A stretch of DNA of 64,000 bases from an uncultured Clostridia bacterium. GTDB lineage: Bacteria; Bacillota; Clostridia; UBA1381; UBA9506. The first letter of the stretch is position 1; each line of letters opens with the position of its first letter. Position numbers and translations under genes: made by a program. Shown one piece after another: positions 43,561-54,296 of the stretch. The stretch is taken from NCBI GenBank assembly GCA_944393605.1, contig CALYAO010000004.1:1-64000 (forward strand), written 5' to 3'. Under the pieces are notes generated by a model, which saw only the letters and a list, made by a program, of their open reading frames with translations, was not told where the DNA came from and searched no databases.

Positions 43561-45939
43561 AAAACCTCCATCTGTATGATTGATTTGTCTCTGTGCCGGC
43601 TCCGATACGGTTGCGGGCACAGGAGAAGACGTATTGACAGGGGCGGGCGCTTGGGCCTGCACCGCGGCAGAGCTATGCTTGGGCCGGAAGAAACGCAGCC
43701 GCAGCGCATTGGATACCACAAACACAGAGCTGAAGCTCATCGCCAGCGCGGCCACCATGGGGCTCATCTTGAGGTGAAATGCGGCATAGAAACAGCCCGC
43801 CGCAATCGGAATCCCGATCACGTTATAACAAAAAGCCCAAAACAGGTTCTCTTTGATGTTGCGGATGGTCGCTTTGCTCAGCTCAATGGCGCCAGCCACA
43901 TCCAATAGATCGTTCTTCATGAGGACAATGTCCGCCGACTCCATGGCGACATCCGTCCCGGCCCCAATGGCAATGCCCACGTCCGCACGGGCCAGCGCCG
44001 GGGCATCGTTGATGCCATCGCCCACCATGGCAACCTTCCGGCCGGCCTCCTGCAGCTTGCGGACTTCCCGCTCCTTATCCTGGGGCAGCACCTCCGCAAT
44101 CACGTGATCCACGCCCACCTGTGCGCCGATGGCCTCGGCGGTCTTCTGGTGATCCCCCGTCAGCATGACCACCTGGATGCCCATCTGTTTGAGCGCCGCG
44201 ATGGCCGCTTTGCTGGTGGGTTTGACCACGTCCGCAACCGCGATCATCCCCATCAGCTTGCCGTCTGCGGCGAAAAACAGCGGCGTCTTTCCTTCGCGCG
44301 CCATCTGATCTTGCAGCGCATGCATCCCCGCATCCTCCACCGAAGCAGCCTCCATCATCCTGTGGTTACCCGCCAGATAGGATACGCCGCCGATGGTGCC
44401 CCGGATGCCCTGCCCCGGCACCTGTGCAAAGTCCGAAACAGGCAGAAAAGCAATCTGCCGCTTTTGTGCTTCGGCCACAATCGCGGCCCCCAGCGGGTGC
44501 TCCGAAAGGCGCTCGAGGGACGCCGCCATCTGCAGCAGCACATGCTCTTGTATGCCGTCTTGGCAAACCATGTCGGTGACAACCGGCTGCCCCTGCGTGA
44601 TGGTCCCCGTTTTGTCCATCACAACCGTCCCGACCGCATGCGCCGTCTCCAGGGCTTCTGCCGATTTGATCAGGATGCCATGCGTCGCGCCGCGCCCGGT
44701 TCCCACCATGATGGCGGTGGGTGTGGCAAGGCCCAATGCGCAGGGGCAGGAGACCACCAGCACCGAAACCGCGATGGTCAGGGCAAACTCAAAGGTCGCG
44801 CCGCAGAAAAGCCAGACCACGGCGGCAACCAACGCAATCCCAATGACGATGGGAACAAATACGCCCGCAACCTTGTCCGCCAGCTTGGCGATGGGTGCTT
44901 TGGAGCTGGTTGCATCGTCCACCAGGCGGACGATCTGCGCCAGGGCGGTCTCATCCCCCACCTTGGTCGCCTCCATCTTAAAATAGCCGCTTTTGCTGAC
45001 GGTGGCACCGATCACCTGATCGCCCGCCTGCTTGTCCACCGGGATGGACTCCCCGGTGATGGCGGATTCGTCCACCGAGGCAGCTCCCTCCACAAGGACG
45101 CCATCCACCGGGATGGATTCCCCGGCTTTTACCAGCAGGATATCCCCCTTTGCCACCTCTTCCACCGGCACGATGCGCTCTGCCCCATCCCGCAAGACGG
45201 TCGCCGTCTTGGGCGCCAGATTCAGCAGCTGATTGATGGCATCAGAGGTCTTGCCCTTGGCGCGGGCTTCCAAAAATTTCCCGAGGGTAATTAAGGTAAG
45301 AATGGTCCCTGCGCCCTCAAAGTACAGATCATGGGAAAATTGGGCGACCATCCCCAGGTCCCCATGCCCCAGACCAAACGCAATCTTATACAGCGCATAC
45401 ACTCCATACAAAACCGACGCACCCGAGCCCAGCGCAATGAGGGAATCCATGTTGGGAGACCCGTGCAGCAAGGTCTGAAAGCCTGTGCGGTAGTACTTTG
45501 CATTGAGAAACACGACTGGAATCAACAGCAAAAATTGGGTCATGGCATAGATCATGGCGTTTTCCGTCCCCAGAAAGAAGCCCGGCAGCGGCCACCCCAT
45601 CATATGCCCCATGGAAAGATAAAACAGCGGCACGGTAAACACAAAGGACCAGATGACCCGGCGTTTCATGGCCGCATACTCCGTTTTGGCGTCACGGGAC
45701 GGGTCCTTTGTCACCGCTTTTCCCTTTTCGCCTTGCAGGGATGCGCCATACCCGGCAGCGGTCACCGCATCCACGATGTCCTCGCTGCGCAGCACGTCGT
45801 GATCATAGGAAACCACCATACTATTTTTTAGCAGGTTGACTGAAACCTCCGAAACGCCCGGCAGCGCGGACACGCTTTTCTCCACGCGGGCAGAGCAGGC
45901 CGCACACGTCATACCCGTCACACAATATCGTTCCTCCAT
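43336..45939 (-). CDS. copA: Copper-exporting P-type ATPase CopA with C-terminal CopZ-like domain
   Basis: 867 residues from ATG 45939 (AAAGGAGGTATGTACC upstream). The N-terminal heavy-metal domain has GMTCAACSARVEK. The P1B ATPase core carries the membrane CPC motif (VSCPCALGLATPTA), TGES in the actuator, the phosphorylated Asp in DKTGTITQG, and GDGINDAPALARADVGIAIG. About eight membrane segments. After the last segments and a Pro/Ser/Thr-rich linker (about 775-790), residues 793-867 are a second metal-binding domain, GMMCQNCVKH, that resembles the free chaperone CopZ. An internal ATG pair at 43560/43557 with GGAGG at 43569-43565 could also produce this domain alone. It exports Cu(I) from the cytosol and is regulated by CsoR. 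Confidence 0.93.
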   Translation of the reverse strand: MEERYCVTGMTCAACSARVEKSVSALPGVSEVSVNLLKNSMVVSYDHDVLRSEDIVDAVTAAGYGASLQGEKGKAVTKDPSRDAKTEYAAMKRRVIWSFVFTVPLFYLSMGHMMGWPLPGFFLGTENAMIYAMTQFLLLIPVVFLNAKYYRTGFQTLLHGSPNMDSLIALGSGASVLYGVYALYKIAFGLGHGDLGMVAQFSHDLYFEGAGTILTLITLGKFLEARAKGKTSDAINQLLNLAPKTATVLRDGAERIVPVEEVAKGDILLVKAGESIPVDGVLVEGAASVDESAITGESIPVDKQAGDQVIGATVSKSGYFKMEATKVGDETALAQIVRLVDDATSSKAPIAKLADKVAGVFVPIVIGIALVAAVVWLFCGATFEFALTIAVSVLVVSCPCALGLATPTAIMVGTGRGATHGILIKSAEALETAHAVGTVVMDKTGTITQGQPVVTDMVCQDGIQEHVLLQMAASLERLSEHPLGAAIVAEAQKRQIAFLPVSDFAQVPGQGIRGTIGGVSYLAGNHRMMEAASVEDAGMHALQDQMAREGKTPLFFAADGKLMGMIAVADVVKPTSKAAIAALKQMGIQVVMLTGDHQKTAEAIGAQVGVDHVIAEVLPQDKEREVRKLQEAGRKVAMVGDGINDAPALARADVGIAIGAGTDVAMESADIVLMKNDLLDVAGAIELSKATIRNIKENLFWAFCYNVIGIPIAAGCFYAAFHLKMSPMVAALAMSFSSVFVVSNALRLRFFRPKHSSAAVQAQAPAPVNTSSPVPATVSEPAQRQINHTDGGFMMKKELMVEGMMCQNCVKHVTRALEQIPGATEVSVVLEEKKATVCVPETVGDDVLKAAVTDAGYEVTEIKSYES

Positions 45940-45963
45940 GGTACATACCTCCTTTTGCACCGA

Positions 45964-45980
45964 ATACCCATACGGGGTAT
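45964..45980 (-). promoter_or_regulatory. CsoR-type operator upstream of copA
   Basis: ATACCC, five bases, GGGTAT: a 6-5-6 palindrome close to the Bacillus subtilis copZA CsoR site (TACCC..GGGGTA). It is 25 bp upstream of the copA ATG. A possible -10 (TATACT, minus strand) lies near 46000-46006. Confidence 0.75.
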
Positions 45981-46080
45981 GGGTGTATCCGCTATCTATC
46001 AGTATACCCAAGAAACGCTGCCCTGTATCGCCCTTTTGGAACAGTTTTTTGCCCAAATGGAAGTACCTACGTGATCGCGG

Positions 46081-46109
46081 TTGACATCTGCGCCCAATGT
46101 GGGTATCAT
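46081..46109 (+). promoter_or_regulatory. Sigma-A promoter of the HMA-protein/Zn-Cd ATPase operon
   Basis: -35 TTGACA, 17-bp spacer, -10 TATCAT. Divergent from copA. The downstream A/T-rich partial palindrome GATTAAACAATCTTTGAATC (46118-46137) could be an ArsR operator but is imperfect. Confidence 0.8.
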
Positions 46110-46174
46110 ATAGATAAACGATTAAACAATCTTTGAATCGTATGAAACAGATCAAAGGAAGGGAGCCGATTGCT

Positions 46175-46393
46175 ATGAAAAAGACCTACAAAATCGAAGT
46201 GGACTGCGCCAACTGTGCCAACAAGATGGAGGCGGCCGCCAAGCGCACACCTGGCGTTTTAGACGCAACCGTCAACTTCATGACCTTAAAAATGAACGTG
46301 GAATTTGAAGAGGGGCAAGACCACAAGGCCGTCATGCAGCAGGTGCGCAAAAACTGCAAAAAAGTGGAAGATGACTGCGAGATTTACCTGTAA
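46175..46393 (+). CDS. Small heavy-metal-associated (HMA) domain protein
   Basis: 72 residues from ATG 46175 (GGAAGGGAG upstream, somewhat distant). A single ferredoxin-like metal domain: KIEVDCANCANKMEAAAKRTPGV with the CxxC pair, and a C-terminal Cys-containing tail (KNCKKVEDDCEIYL) with Asp/Glu. It lies 45 bp upstream of a Zn/Cd-type ATPase that lacks its own N-terminal metal domain, so it supplies that domain in trans; this split arrangement is common in Clostridia. Confidence 0.85.
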   Translation: MKKTYKIEVDCANCANKMEAAAKRTPGVLDATVNFMTLKMNVEFEEGQDHKAVMQQVRKNCKKVEDDCEIYL

Positions 46394-46438
46394 CCCTAAA
46401 AACCCGCCCCATGCTCGTTGCAAAAAGGAGGAAACGCC

Positions 46439-48325
46439 ATGAGCAAGAAGCAGAAAAAGATGCTGATCCGCATCCTCATCTCCGCCGTCATGCTGGTTGC
46501 CTTCTCCTATGTGCCGGTGACCGGCATGGTGCGGTTTGGGCTGTACCTGATCCCCTACCTGATCATTGGATACGATATCCTGATCAAAGCGGCCAAGGGC
46601 ATCAAAAACCGGCAGATTTTTGACGAGAATTTTCTGATGGCCATTGCCACCATTGGCGCTTTCGCCCTGGCGGTTTCCCAACAGAGCGGCGAGTATACCG
46701 AGGCCATCGCCGTCATGCTGTTTTACCAGATTGGGGAGCTGTTCCAGAGCTATGCGGTGGGCAAAAGCCGCCGCAACATCAGCGAGCTGATGGACATCCG
46801 CCCCGACTATGCCAACATAGAGCGGGACGGCAAGCTGGAGCGGGTGGACCCGGATGAGGTGGACATCGGCAGCGTGATTGTGGTACAGCCGGGGGAAAAA
46901 GTGCCCATCGACGGCATCGTCCTAGAGGGAACGTCCAGCCTGAACACCAGCGCCCTCACGGGGGAAAGCCTGCCGCGGAACATCCGAGCCGGGGATGAGA
47001 TTTTGAGCGGCTGTATCAACATGACCGGTCTTCTCCGGATTCAGACCACCAAGGCATTCGGGGAATCCACCGTCTCTCAGATCTTGGACCTGGTGGAAAA
47101 CGCCAGCTCCCGCAAATCCAAATCGGAGGATTTTATTTCCAAATTTGCCAGGGTATACACCCCCGCCGTCTGTATCGCCGCACTGGCGCTGGCCATCCTG
47201 CCGCCCCTTGTCCGCATGCTGGGGATGGGGATGGCCGCACAGTGGGACGTCTGGATTTACCGTGCGCTGACCTTCTTGGTGATCAGCTGCCCCTGCGCGC
47301 TGGTGATCAGCATACCGCTGGGCTTTTTTGCGGGCATCGGCGGCGCCAGCAACTCAGGTGTTTTGGTCAAGGGATCCAACTATTTGGAAACCCTGTCCAA
47401 AACCAAAACGGTCGTATTTGACAAAACCGGCACCCTCACACAGGGCGTCTTTGAGGTCAACGGCATCCACCACAACGCACTGGAGGATGCCAGGCTGCTG
47501 GAATATGCGGCATTGGTGGAGAGCTCTTCCTCCCACCCCATCAGCAAGAGCCTCCAGCGCGCCTACGGCCAAGAAATTGACCGCTCGCGGGTGACAGATA
47601 TCCAGGAAATTGGCGGCAACGGCATCATCGCCAAGGTGGACGGCATGGAGGTCGCCGCAGGCAATGCCAAGCTGATGGAGCGCCTGCATATCCCCCATAT
47701 CGACTGCCACAAGGTTGGCACCATCATCCACATGGCCATCGACGGTCAATATGCCGGGCACATTGTCATCTCGGATCGGATCAAGCCAAGTGCGAAAGCG
47801 GCCATGGCGGCGCTCAAAAAAGCGGGTGTTCAGCAGACCGTCATGCTGACGGGGGACGCCGAGGCCGTGGCAAACCAGGTGGCAGACACGCTGGGGGTGG
47901 ATCAAGTATACAGCGAGCTGCTTCCGGCTCAGAAGGTGGAACGGGTGGAGGCGCTGCTTGCGCACAAGCCCAGCGGCGCCAAGCTGGCATTCGTCGGGGA
48001 CGGCATCAACGATGCGCCCGTCCTGCGGCGCGCCGACATCGGCATCGCCATGGGCGCCATGGGCTCGGATGCAGCCATTGAAGCGGCGGATGTCGTCCTG
48101 ATGGATGACGACCCCATGAAGATTGCCAAGGCCATCCGCATCTCCCGCAAGTGCCTTCGCATCGTCTACCAGAACATCGTGTTTGCCATTGGCATCAAAC
48201 TGGTCTGCCTGGCATTGGGGGCGCTGGGGATTGCGAACATGTGGCTTGCGATCTTTGCGGATGTCGGCGTGATGGTCTTGGCCGTGCTCAACGCCATCCG
48301 GGCGCTGTTTGTCAAAAAACTGTGA
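46439..48325 (+). CDS. cadA: Zn/Cd/Pb-exporting P-type ATPase (CadA/ZntA type)
   Basis: 628 residues from ATG 46439 (AAGGAGGAAACGCC upstream). P1B-2 group features: membrane motif VISCPCALVISIPLGFF, TGES actuator loop, phosphorylated Asp in FDKTGTLTQG, HP motif SSSHPISKSLQ, and GDGINDAPVLRRADIGIAMG. About eight membrane segments. No N-terminal CxxC domain; that is the separate upstream gene. Exports divalent Zn, Cd or Pb. Likely controlled by the ArsR-family protein encoded nearby. Confidence 0.92.
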   Translation: MSKKQKKMLIRILISAVMLVAFSYVPVTGMVRFGLYLIPYLIIGYDILIKAAKGIKNRQIFDENFLMAIATIGAFALAVSQQSGEYTEAIAVMLFYQIGELFQSYAVGKSRRNISELMDIRPDYANIERDGKLERVDPDEVDIGSVIVVQPGEKVPIDGIVLEGTSSLNTSALTGESLPRNIRAGDEILSGCINMTGLLRIQTTKAFGESTVSQILDLVENASSRKSKSEDFISKFARVYTPAVCIAALALAILPPLVRMLGMGMAAQWDVWIYRALTFLVISCPCALVISIPLGFFAGIGGASNSGVLVKGSNYLETLSKTKTVVFDKTGTLTQGVFEVNGIHHNALEDARLLEYAALVESSSSHPISKSLQRAYGQEIDRSRVTDIQEIGGNGIIAKVDGMEVAAGNAKLMERLHIPHIDCHKVGTIIHMAIDGQYAGHIVISDRIKPSAKAAMAALKKAGVQQTVMLTGDAEAVANQVADTLGVDQVYSELLPAQKVERVEALLAHKPSGAKLAFVGDGINDAPVLRRADIGIAMGAMGSDAAIEAADVVLMDDDPMKIAKAIRISRKCLRIVYQNIVFAIGIKLVCLALGALGIANMWLAIFADVGVMVLAVLNAIRALFVKKL

Positions 48326-48386
48326 TGTGTCGTTTTCATAACCATGCCACCCGTCTGATTTGCCTAAACAAATAACATCCACACAA

Positions 48387-48418
48387 AAAGCCGATGTGAC
48401 GAACGTCACATCGGCTTT
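48387..48418. terminator. Bidirectional terminator between the ATPase and enolase genes
   Basis: AAAGCCGATGTGAC, loop of four, GTCACATCGGCTTT. The two genes converge and share this 14-bp perfect stem; a T-run follows on the minus strand. Confidence 0.88.
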
Positions 48419-48439
48419 GTTATTCGCTTTACGTAGATA

Positions 48440-49774
<1,335 letters not shown>

Positions 49775-49784
49775 TCAACTGTGT

Positions 49785-49801
49785 GGGCGGCCAGGCCGCC
49801 A
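49785..49801 (-). other. GC-rich hairpin upstream of eno
   Basis: GGCGGCC and GGCCGCC arms with a very short loop, about 10 bases upstream of the eno ribosome site and without a T-run. Similar in placement to the hairpin before the GH130 gene; likely mRNA processing or stability. Confidence 0.4.
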
Positions 49802-49874
49802 GTTTATGTGAATGTTTTTTCTAACCATGTAACGGTGCATGCATCCCGCATGCGCCTGTTGTTTGAGGGCCTAA

Positions 49875-51395
49875 TTAGCCAAGCAGGCTCTCGCCCGTCA
49901 TCTCAGCGGGCTTGGGCAGGCCCAGCAGCGCCAGCATGGTGGGCGCCAGGTCGGCCAGGCGACCGGGCCGGAGCGTCGCCTCTCTGCCAATCAGAATGAG
50001 CGGCACCGGGAAGGTGGTATGCGCGGTGAACGCACCTCCCGTCTCGGGGTCAATCATCTGGTCCGCATTGCCATGGTCCGCGGTGATCAGCATAGTGCCG
50101 CCCTTTTCCTGCACCTTGCGCACCACCTGGCCCACGCAGTCGTCCACCGCTTCGACGGCCGCAACCGCCGCCTCGATGACGCCCGTGTGACCCACCATGT
50201 CACAGTTGGCAAAGTTTAAAATCACCACGTCATACTGGTCCGAATCTAACCGTTTAAGCAGCTCGTCCTTGACCTCATAGGCCGACATCTCGGGCTTTAG
50301 ATCATAGGTTGCGACCTTGGGGGACGGGATGAGCGCCCGGTCCTCCCCTTCGGACACCTTCTCCACGCCGCCGTTAAAGAAGAAGGTGACATGGGCATAC
50401 TTTTCGGTCTCCGCGATGCGGAGCTGTGTGAGGCCATTTTGGCTGATATATTCGCCAAACGTGTTGGTGAGGCGCTCAGGCTTAAACGCGACCTCAACGC
50501 CCGGCATGGTCGCATCGTACTGCGTCATGCACACGAAGAACACGGGCTTATACTCCCGATGGAATCCGTCAAACGCCGGGTCCACCAGCGTCCGCGTGAT
50601 CTCCCGCGCACGGTCGGGCCGGAAGTTGGCAAACACAACCGAATCCCCTTCCGCAATGGTGCCCACGGGTTTGCCGTCTTCCATCACAACCGACGGCACG
50701 ACAAATTCATCCGTGACGTCCCGCGCATAGGACTGCTCCACGGCCGAAACCGCGCTCTCGGCGGGTTCGCCCACGCCAAGCGTCATGGCCTCATAGGCCT
50801 TCTGCACACGGTCCCAGCGGTTGTCGCGGTCCATGGCATAGTACCGGCCCATGACGGTCGCAATCTTGCCGACACCCAGCTTGGCCAGCGCAGCCTCCAG
50901 CTCCGAAACATACTCCTTGCCCGACGACGGCGGAACATCCCGCCCGTCCAAAAAGCAGTGCACAAAGACCTTGGAGAGCCCCGCACGTTTAGCAAACTCC
51001 ACCAGCGCGATCATATGCGAAAGATGGCTGTGGACGCCGCCCGGCGACGTGAGCCCCATCACGTGAAACGCCGCATTGCGATCCTTGCAGTTTTGCACCG
51101 CAGCCGAAAGCGCCTCATTTTGGTAAAAATCACCATCCTGGATGGACTTGGTGATGCGCGTCAGCTCCTGGTACACGATGCGGCCCGCGCCGATATTGGT
51201 GTGTCCCACCTCAGAATTGCCCATCTGCCCATCGGGCAGGCCCACGTCCATGCCGCTGGCAGAGAGCGTGGTATTGGGATACTGGGCAAAGTAGCTGTCC
51301 AGATTGGGGGTCTTGGCCATCTTGATCGCATTGCCCGTGCTGTCGGGATTGAGGCCATACCCATCCATGATACATAAAACCAAGGGTTGTTTCAT
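49875..51395 (-). CDS. gpmI: 2,3-bisphosphoglycerate-independent phosphoglycerate mutase
   Basis: 506 residues from ATG 51395 (AGGAGCAAAGACG upstream). Interconverts 3- and 2-phosphoglycerate with two Mn ions. [18 protein letters not shown] supplies the first metal Asp; the phosphoserine nucleophile is in [33 protein letters not shown] and [10 protein letters not shown] complete the second metal site. It lies 32 bp after the pgk-tpi gene and 115 bp before eno. Confidence 0.97.
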   Translation of the reverse strand: MKQPLVLCIMDGYGLNPDSTGNAIKMAKTPNLDSYFAQYPNTTLSASGMDVGLPDGQMGNSEVGHTNIGAGRIVYQELTRITKSIQDGDFYQNEALSAAVQNCKDRNAAFHVMGLTSPGGVHSHLSHMIALVEFAKRAGLSKVFVHCFLDGRDVPPSSGKEYVSELEAALAKLGVGKIATVMGRYYAMDRDNRWDRVQKAYEAMTLGVGEPAESAVSAVEQSYARDVTDEFVVPSVVMEDGKPVGTIAEGDSVVFANFRPDRAREITRTLVDPAFDGFHREYKPVFFVCMTQYDATMPGVEVAFKPERLTNTFGEYISQNGLTQLRIAETEKYAHVTFFFNGGVEKVSEGEDRALIPSPKVATYDLKPEMSAYEVKDELLKRLDSDQYDVVILNFANCDMVGHTGVIEAAVAAVEAVDDCVGQVVRKVQEKGGTMLITADHGNADQMIDPETGGAFTAHTTFPVPLILIGREATLRPGRLADLAPTMLALLGLPKPAEMTGESLLG

Positions 51396-51427
51396 CGTCT
51401 TTGCTCCTATCAAATTCCGCCTTTGTA

Positions 51428-53371
51428 TTACGCGTTTACGCTGTTTGCGATGACCGCAAAATCCTTTGCCTTGAGGCTTGCGCCGCCCACCAGGCCACCG
51501 TCGATGTCATCCTGGCCGAAGAGCTCCGCCGCATTGCCCGCATTCACGCTGCCGCCGTACTGCACAATGATGCGCTCCGCAACGTCCTCACCATACAGCT
51601 CACACACGCAATCCCGGATGGTCTTGCAAACCTCTTGCGCCTGTTCGGCGGTCGCGGTCTTGCCCGTCCCGATGGCCCAGATGGGCTCATAGGCGATGAT
51701 CGCAGTCTGTGCCTGCTCTGCCGCCACATCCTTTAAGGCAATCTTGGTCTGCATGCGGACCAGGTCGTTTGTGATGCCCTGCTCCCGCTGCTCTAGCGAC
51801 TCGCCCACGCAAATGATGGGGGTGAGGCCCTTTTCAAACGCCTTCTTGACCTTGCGGTTCACCGTGCAATCGGTCTCCGCAAAATACTGCCGGCGCTCCG
51901 AATGCCCGATGATGACGTACTTGACGCCCAGGTCCGTCAGCATGTCCGCGCTGATTTCCCCCGTGAACGCGCCCTTGTCCTCAAAATAGAGGTTCTGCGC
52001 CCCCACTGCGATGTTGCTGCCTTCGCATGCCGCCACCGCAGCGGGCAGGCACACCGCCGGCGGGCACACGATGACTTCCGCCGCGCTGCCTTCCACCAGA
52101 GGCCGCAGCTCCTCGATCAGCTTGGTGGTCTCCGAGGGGGTCATATTCATCTTCCAGTTGCCGGCCACCACCGTCTTACGGGTATTCTTCGGCAGCAGGC
52201 ACGCGATACCCGGCAGGACCTTACCCTCTAAAAACTCGAGGGATGCGCCGCCACCCGTGGAGATATGGGTCATCTTGTCCGCATACCCCAGCTGCTCCAC
52301 CGCAGCCGCGCTGTCGCCGCCGCCAATGATGGAAACCGCGTCGCTGTTCTCCGCAATGGCTTCTGCGATGGCCTTGGTGCCCTTCGCAAAGCGCGGGAAC
52401 TCAAACACGCCCATGGGCCCGTTCCAGATGATGGTCTTGGCCTTTTTGATGGCCTTGGAGAAGGTCTCAATGGTGATGGAGCCGATGTCCACGCCCATCC
52501 AGCCGTCAGGCATCGCGTCAGAGGGCACATACTTGGCCTCTGCATCGGGCGAAAATTCCTTCGCGACAATGTTGCCGGCGGGGAGCAGCAGCTCCACATG
52601 GTTCTTCTCCGCCTTCTCCATCAGCTGCTTGGCCAGCGGGATCTTTTCGGTCTCACACAGCGAATCCCCCACGCTGTACCCCTTGGCCGCCAGGAAGGTA
52701 TACGCCATGCCGCCGCCGATGATGAGGGTATCCACCTTGTCCAGCAGATTCTCGATGACACCGATCTTATCCGACACCTTCGCGCCGCCTAGGATGGCCA
52801 CAAACGGCCGCTTGGGGTCAGACAGGGCATTGCCCATGACCTCGATCTCTTTTTCAATGAGGAAGCCGGCCACCGCGGGCAGGTAATCCGCAACACCAGC
52901 CGTGGATGCATGCGCACGGTGCGCCGTTCCGAATGCGTCATTGACAAAAATCTCAGCGAGCGACGCCAACTGTTTTGCGAATTCGGGGTCGTTTTTGGTC
53001 TCTTCTTTGTGGAACCGCACATTCTCCAAAAGAACCACGTCGCCCTCATTCATGTTTGCCGTTGCCGCCTTGGCACTCTCTCCAATCACGTCTTCTGCCA
53101 TGACAACCGGCTTGCCCAACTTCTCAGACAGGCGCTTGGCAACAGGCTTTAAGCTATACTTGGGGTTAAATTCTCCTTTGGGACGGCCCATGTGGGAACA
53201 AAGAATCACCTTCGCCCCATGGTCAATCAGGTATTGGATGGTGGGCAGGGCACCCACGATACGGTTTTCATCCGTGATATTGCCCGCGTCGTCCATGGGC
53301 ACGTTGAAGTCGCACCGAACCAGCACCTTCTTGCCTTTGACATCGATGTCCCGTACTGTTTTCTGCTTCAT
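51428..53371 (-). CDS. pgk-tpiA: Fused phosphoglycerate kinase-triosephosphate isomerase
   Basis: 647 residues in one uninterrupted frame, ATG behind GAGGTGAGGAAGA. PGK occupies about 1-396: [37 protein letters not shown] and [13 protein letters not shown] near the C-terminus. TPI occupies about 398-647: GNWKMN with catalytic Lys, [12 protein letters not shown] with catalytic His, and [15 protein letters not shown] with catalytic Glu. The junction is short ([11 protein letters not shown]). Fusion of these two enzymes is known from Thermotoga maritima, where a frameshift makes it. Here no frameshift is needed. It leads the pgk-tpi/gpmI/eno group; no GAPDH gene is in the window. Confidence 0.97.
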   Translation of the reverse strand: MKQKTVRDIDVKGKKVLVRCDFNVPMDDAGNITDENRIVGALPTIQYLIDHGAKVILCSHMGRPKGEFNPKYSLKPVAKRLSEKLGKPVVMAEDVIGESAKAATANMNEGDVVLLENVRFHKEETKNDPEFAKQLASLAEIFVNDAFGTAHRAHASTAGVADYLPAVAGFLIEKEIEVMGNALSDPKRPFVAILGGAKVSDKIGVIENLLDKVDTLIIGGGMAYTFLAAKGYSVGDSLCETEKIPLAKQLMEKAEKNHVELLLPAGNIVAKEFSPDAEAKYVPSDAMPDGWMGVDIGSITIETFSKAIKKAKTIIWNGPMGVFEFPRFAKGTKAIAEAIAENSDAVSIIGGGDSAAAVEQLGYADKMTHISTGGGASLEFLEGKVLPGIACLLPKNTRKTVVAGNWKMNMTPSETTKLIEELRPLVEGSAAEVIVCPPAVCLPAAVAACEGSNIAVGAQNLYFEDKGAFTGEISADMLTDLGVKYVIIGHSERRQYFAETDCTVNRKVKKAFEKGLTPIICVGESLEQREQGITNDLVRMQTKIALKDVAAEQAQTAIIAYEPIWAIGTGKTATAEQAQEVCKTIRDCVCELYGEDVAERIIVQYGGSVNAGNAAELFGQDDIDGGLVGGASLKAKDFAVIANSVNA

Positions 53372-53427
53372 TCTTCCTCACCTCATCTAAAAATTCAAAC
53401 ACAAATATATCCATCATAACCTATCAT

Positions 53428-53456
53428 ATTTTATCGTATTTTCCTACAACATGCAA
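53428..53456 (-). promoter_or_regulatory. Sigma-A promoter of the lower-glycolysis genes
   Basis: Minus strand -35 TTGCAT (53456-53451), 17-bp spacer, -10 TAAAAT (53433-53428). No clear CggR or CcpA site was found next to it. Confidence 0.7.
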
Positions 53457-53652
53457 GTAAATGTTGGATAAATTTTTGTCAATTTGGTAAACTTTTTTGC
53501 GGCAGGTTGCACACATGCTCCTCCCATGCAGTGTTACCCATATCCGGCAACGCCGCAAACGCCCGGACGAACGGCCTTCATCGCCCAACGTCCCCGCTGC
53601 TCCCAAACACAACGTGCCCCACTCGCTCGGGCACGGCGCGGCCCTGCCCATC

Positions 53653-53680
53653 AAAAAAGGAGCCCGCCGGCTCCTTTTTT
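53653..53680 (-). terminator. Terminator of the rubrerythrin gene
   Basis: AAAAAAGGAGCC, short GC loop, GGCTCCTTTTTT, directly after the stop codon. Confidence 0.9.
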
Positions 53681-53683
53681 CCA

Positions 53684-54220
53684 TCAATAGGATTTGTTTA
53701 ACACCTCAAAGAATGCCTGCGGATGCGCACAGATGGGGCATACCGCCGGCGGCGCATCCACGCCGCTCACGACGTAGCCGCAATTGCGGCAGATCCACTT
53801 CTGGGGCATGGGCTTTTTGAAAACCGACCCATCCTTCATCTGCTGCAAAAATGCTTTGAAGCGTTCTTCGTGTTCCTTTTCGATCTCCGCCACGCCCTCA
53901 AAGAGCTTAGCGATGCTCTCAAAGCCCTCTTCCCGCGCCTCTTTGGCAAACGTGGGATACATCTGCGTCCATTCCTCGTTTTCCCCCGCCGCCGCCATGG
54001 CCAGGTTGTTCTCCGTGTTGCCGATGCCGCCCAGCAGCTTAAACCAGATCTTGGCATGCTCCTTTTCGTTGTCCGCCGTCAGCTTGAAAATCTCGGCGAT
54101 TTGCTCATAGCCTTCTTTTTTTGCGGCAGACGAAAAATAGGTGTATTTGTTGCGCGCCTGTGATTCCCCCGCAAAGGCTGCCAGCAGGTTCTTTTCGGTC
54201 TTTGACCCCTTTAGATTCAT
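53684..54220 (-). CDS. rbr: Rubrerythrin
   Basis: 178 residues, ATG behind AGGAGGATGTATC. Scavenges hydrogen peroxide in anaerobes. The ferritin-like four-helix domain has the diiron Glu/His ligands in [28 protein letters not shown] and [12 protein letters not shown]. The C-terminal rubredoxin-like iron site has CRNCG and CPICAHPQ. Usual length. It follows the phosphohexomutase gene by 76 bp and has its own terminator. Confidence 0.96.
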   Translation of the reverse strand: MNLKGSKTEKNLLAAFAGESQARNKYTYFSSAAKKEGYEQIAEIFKLTADNEKEHAKIWFKLLGGIGNTENNLAMAAAGENEEWTQMYPTFAKEAREEGFESIAKLFEGVAEIEKEHEERFKAFLQQMKDGSVFKKPMPQKWICRNCGYVVSGVDAPPAVCPICAHPQAFFEVLNKSY

Positions 54221-54296
54221 GATACATCCTCCTCAGCATAGGCGGAATGCCGCCCAAATTGATCCTAGGAGGAAGTATTGCCAGATGCGCGCCAAT

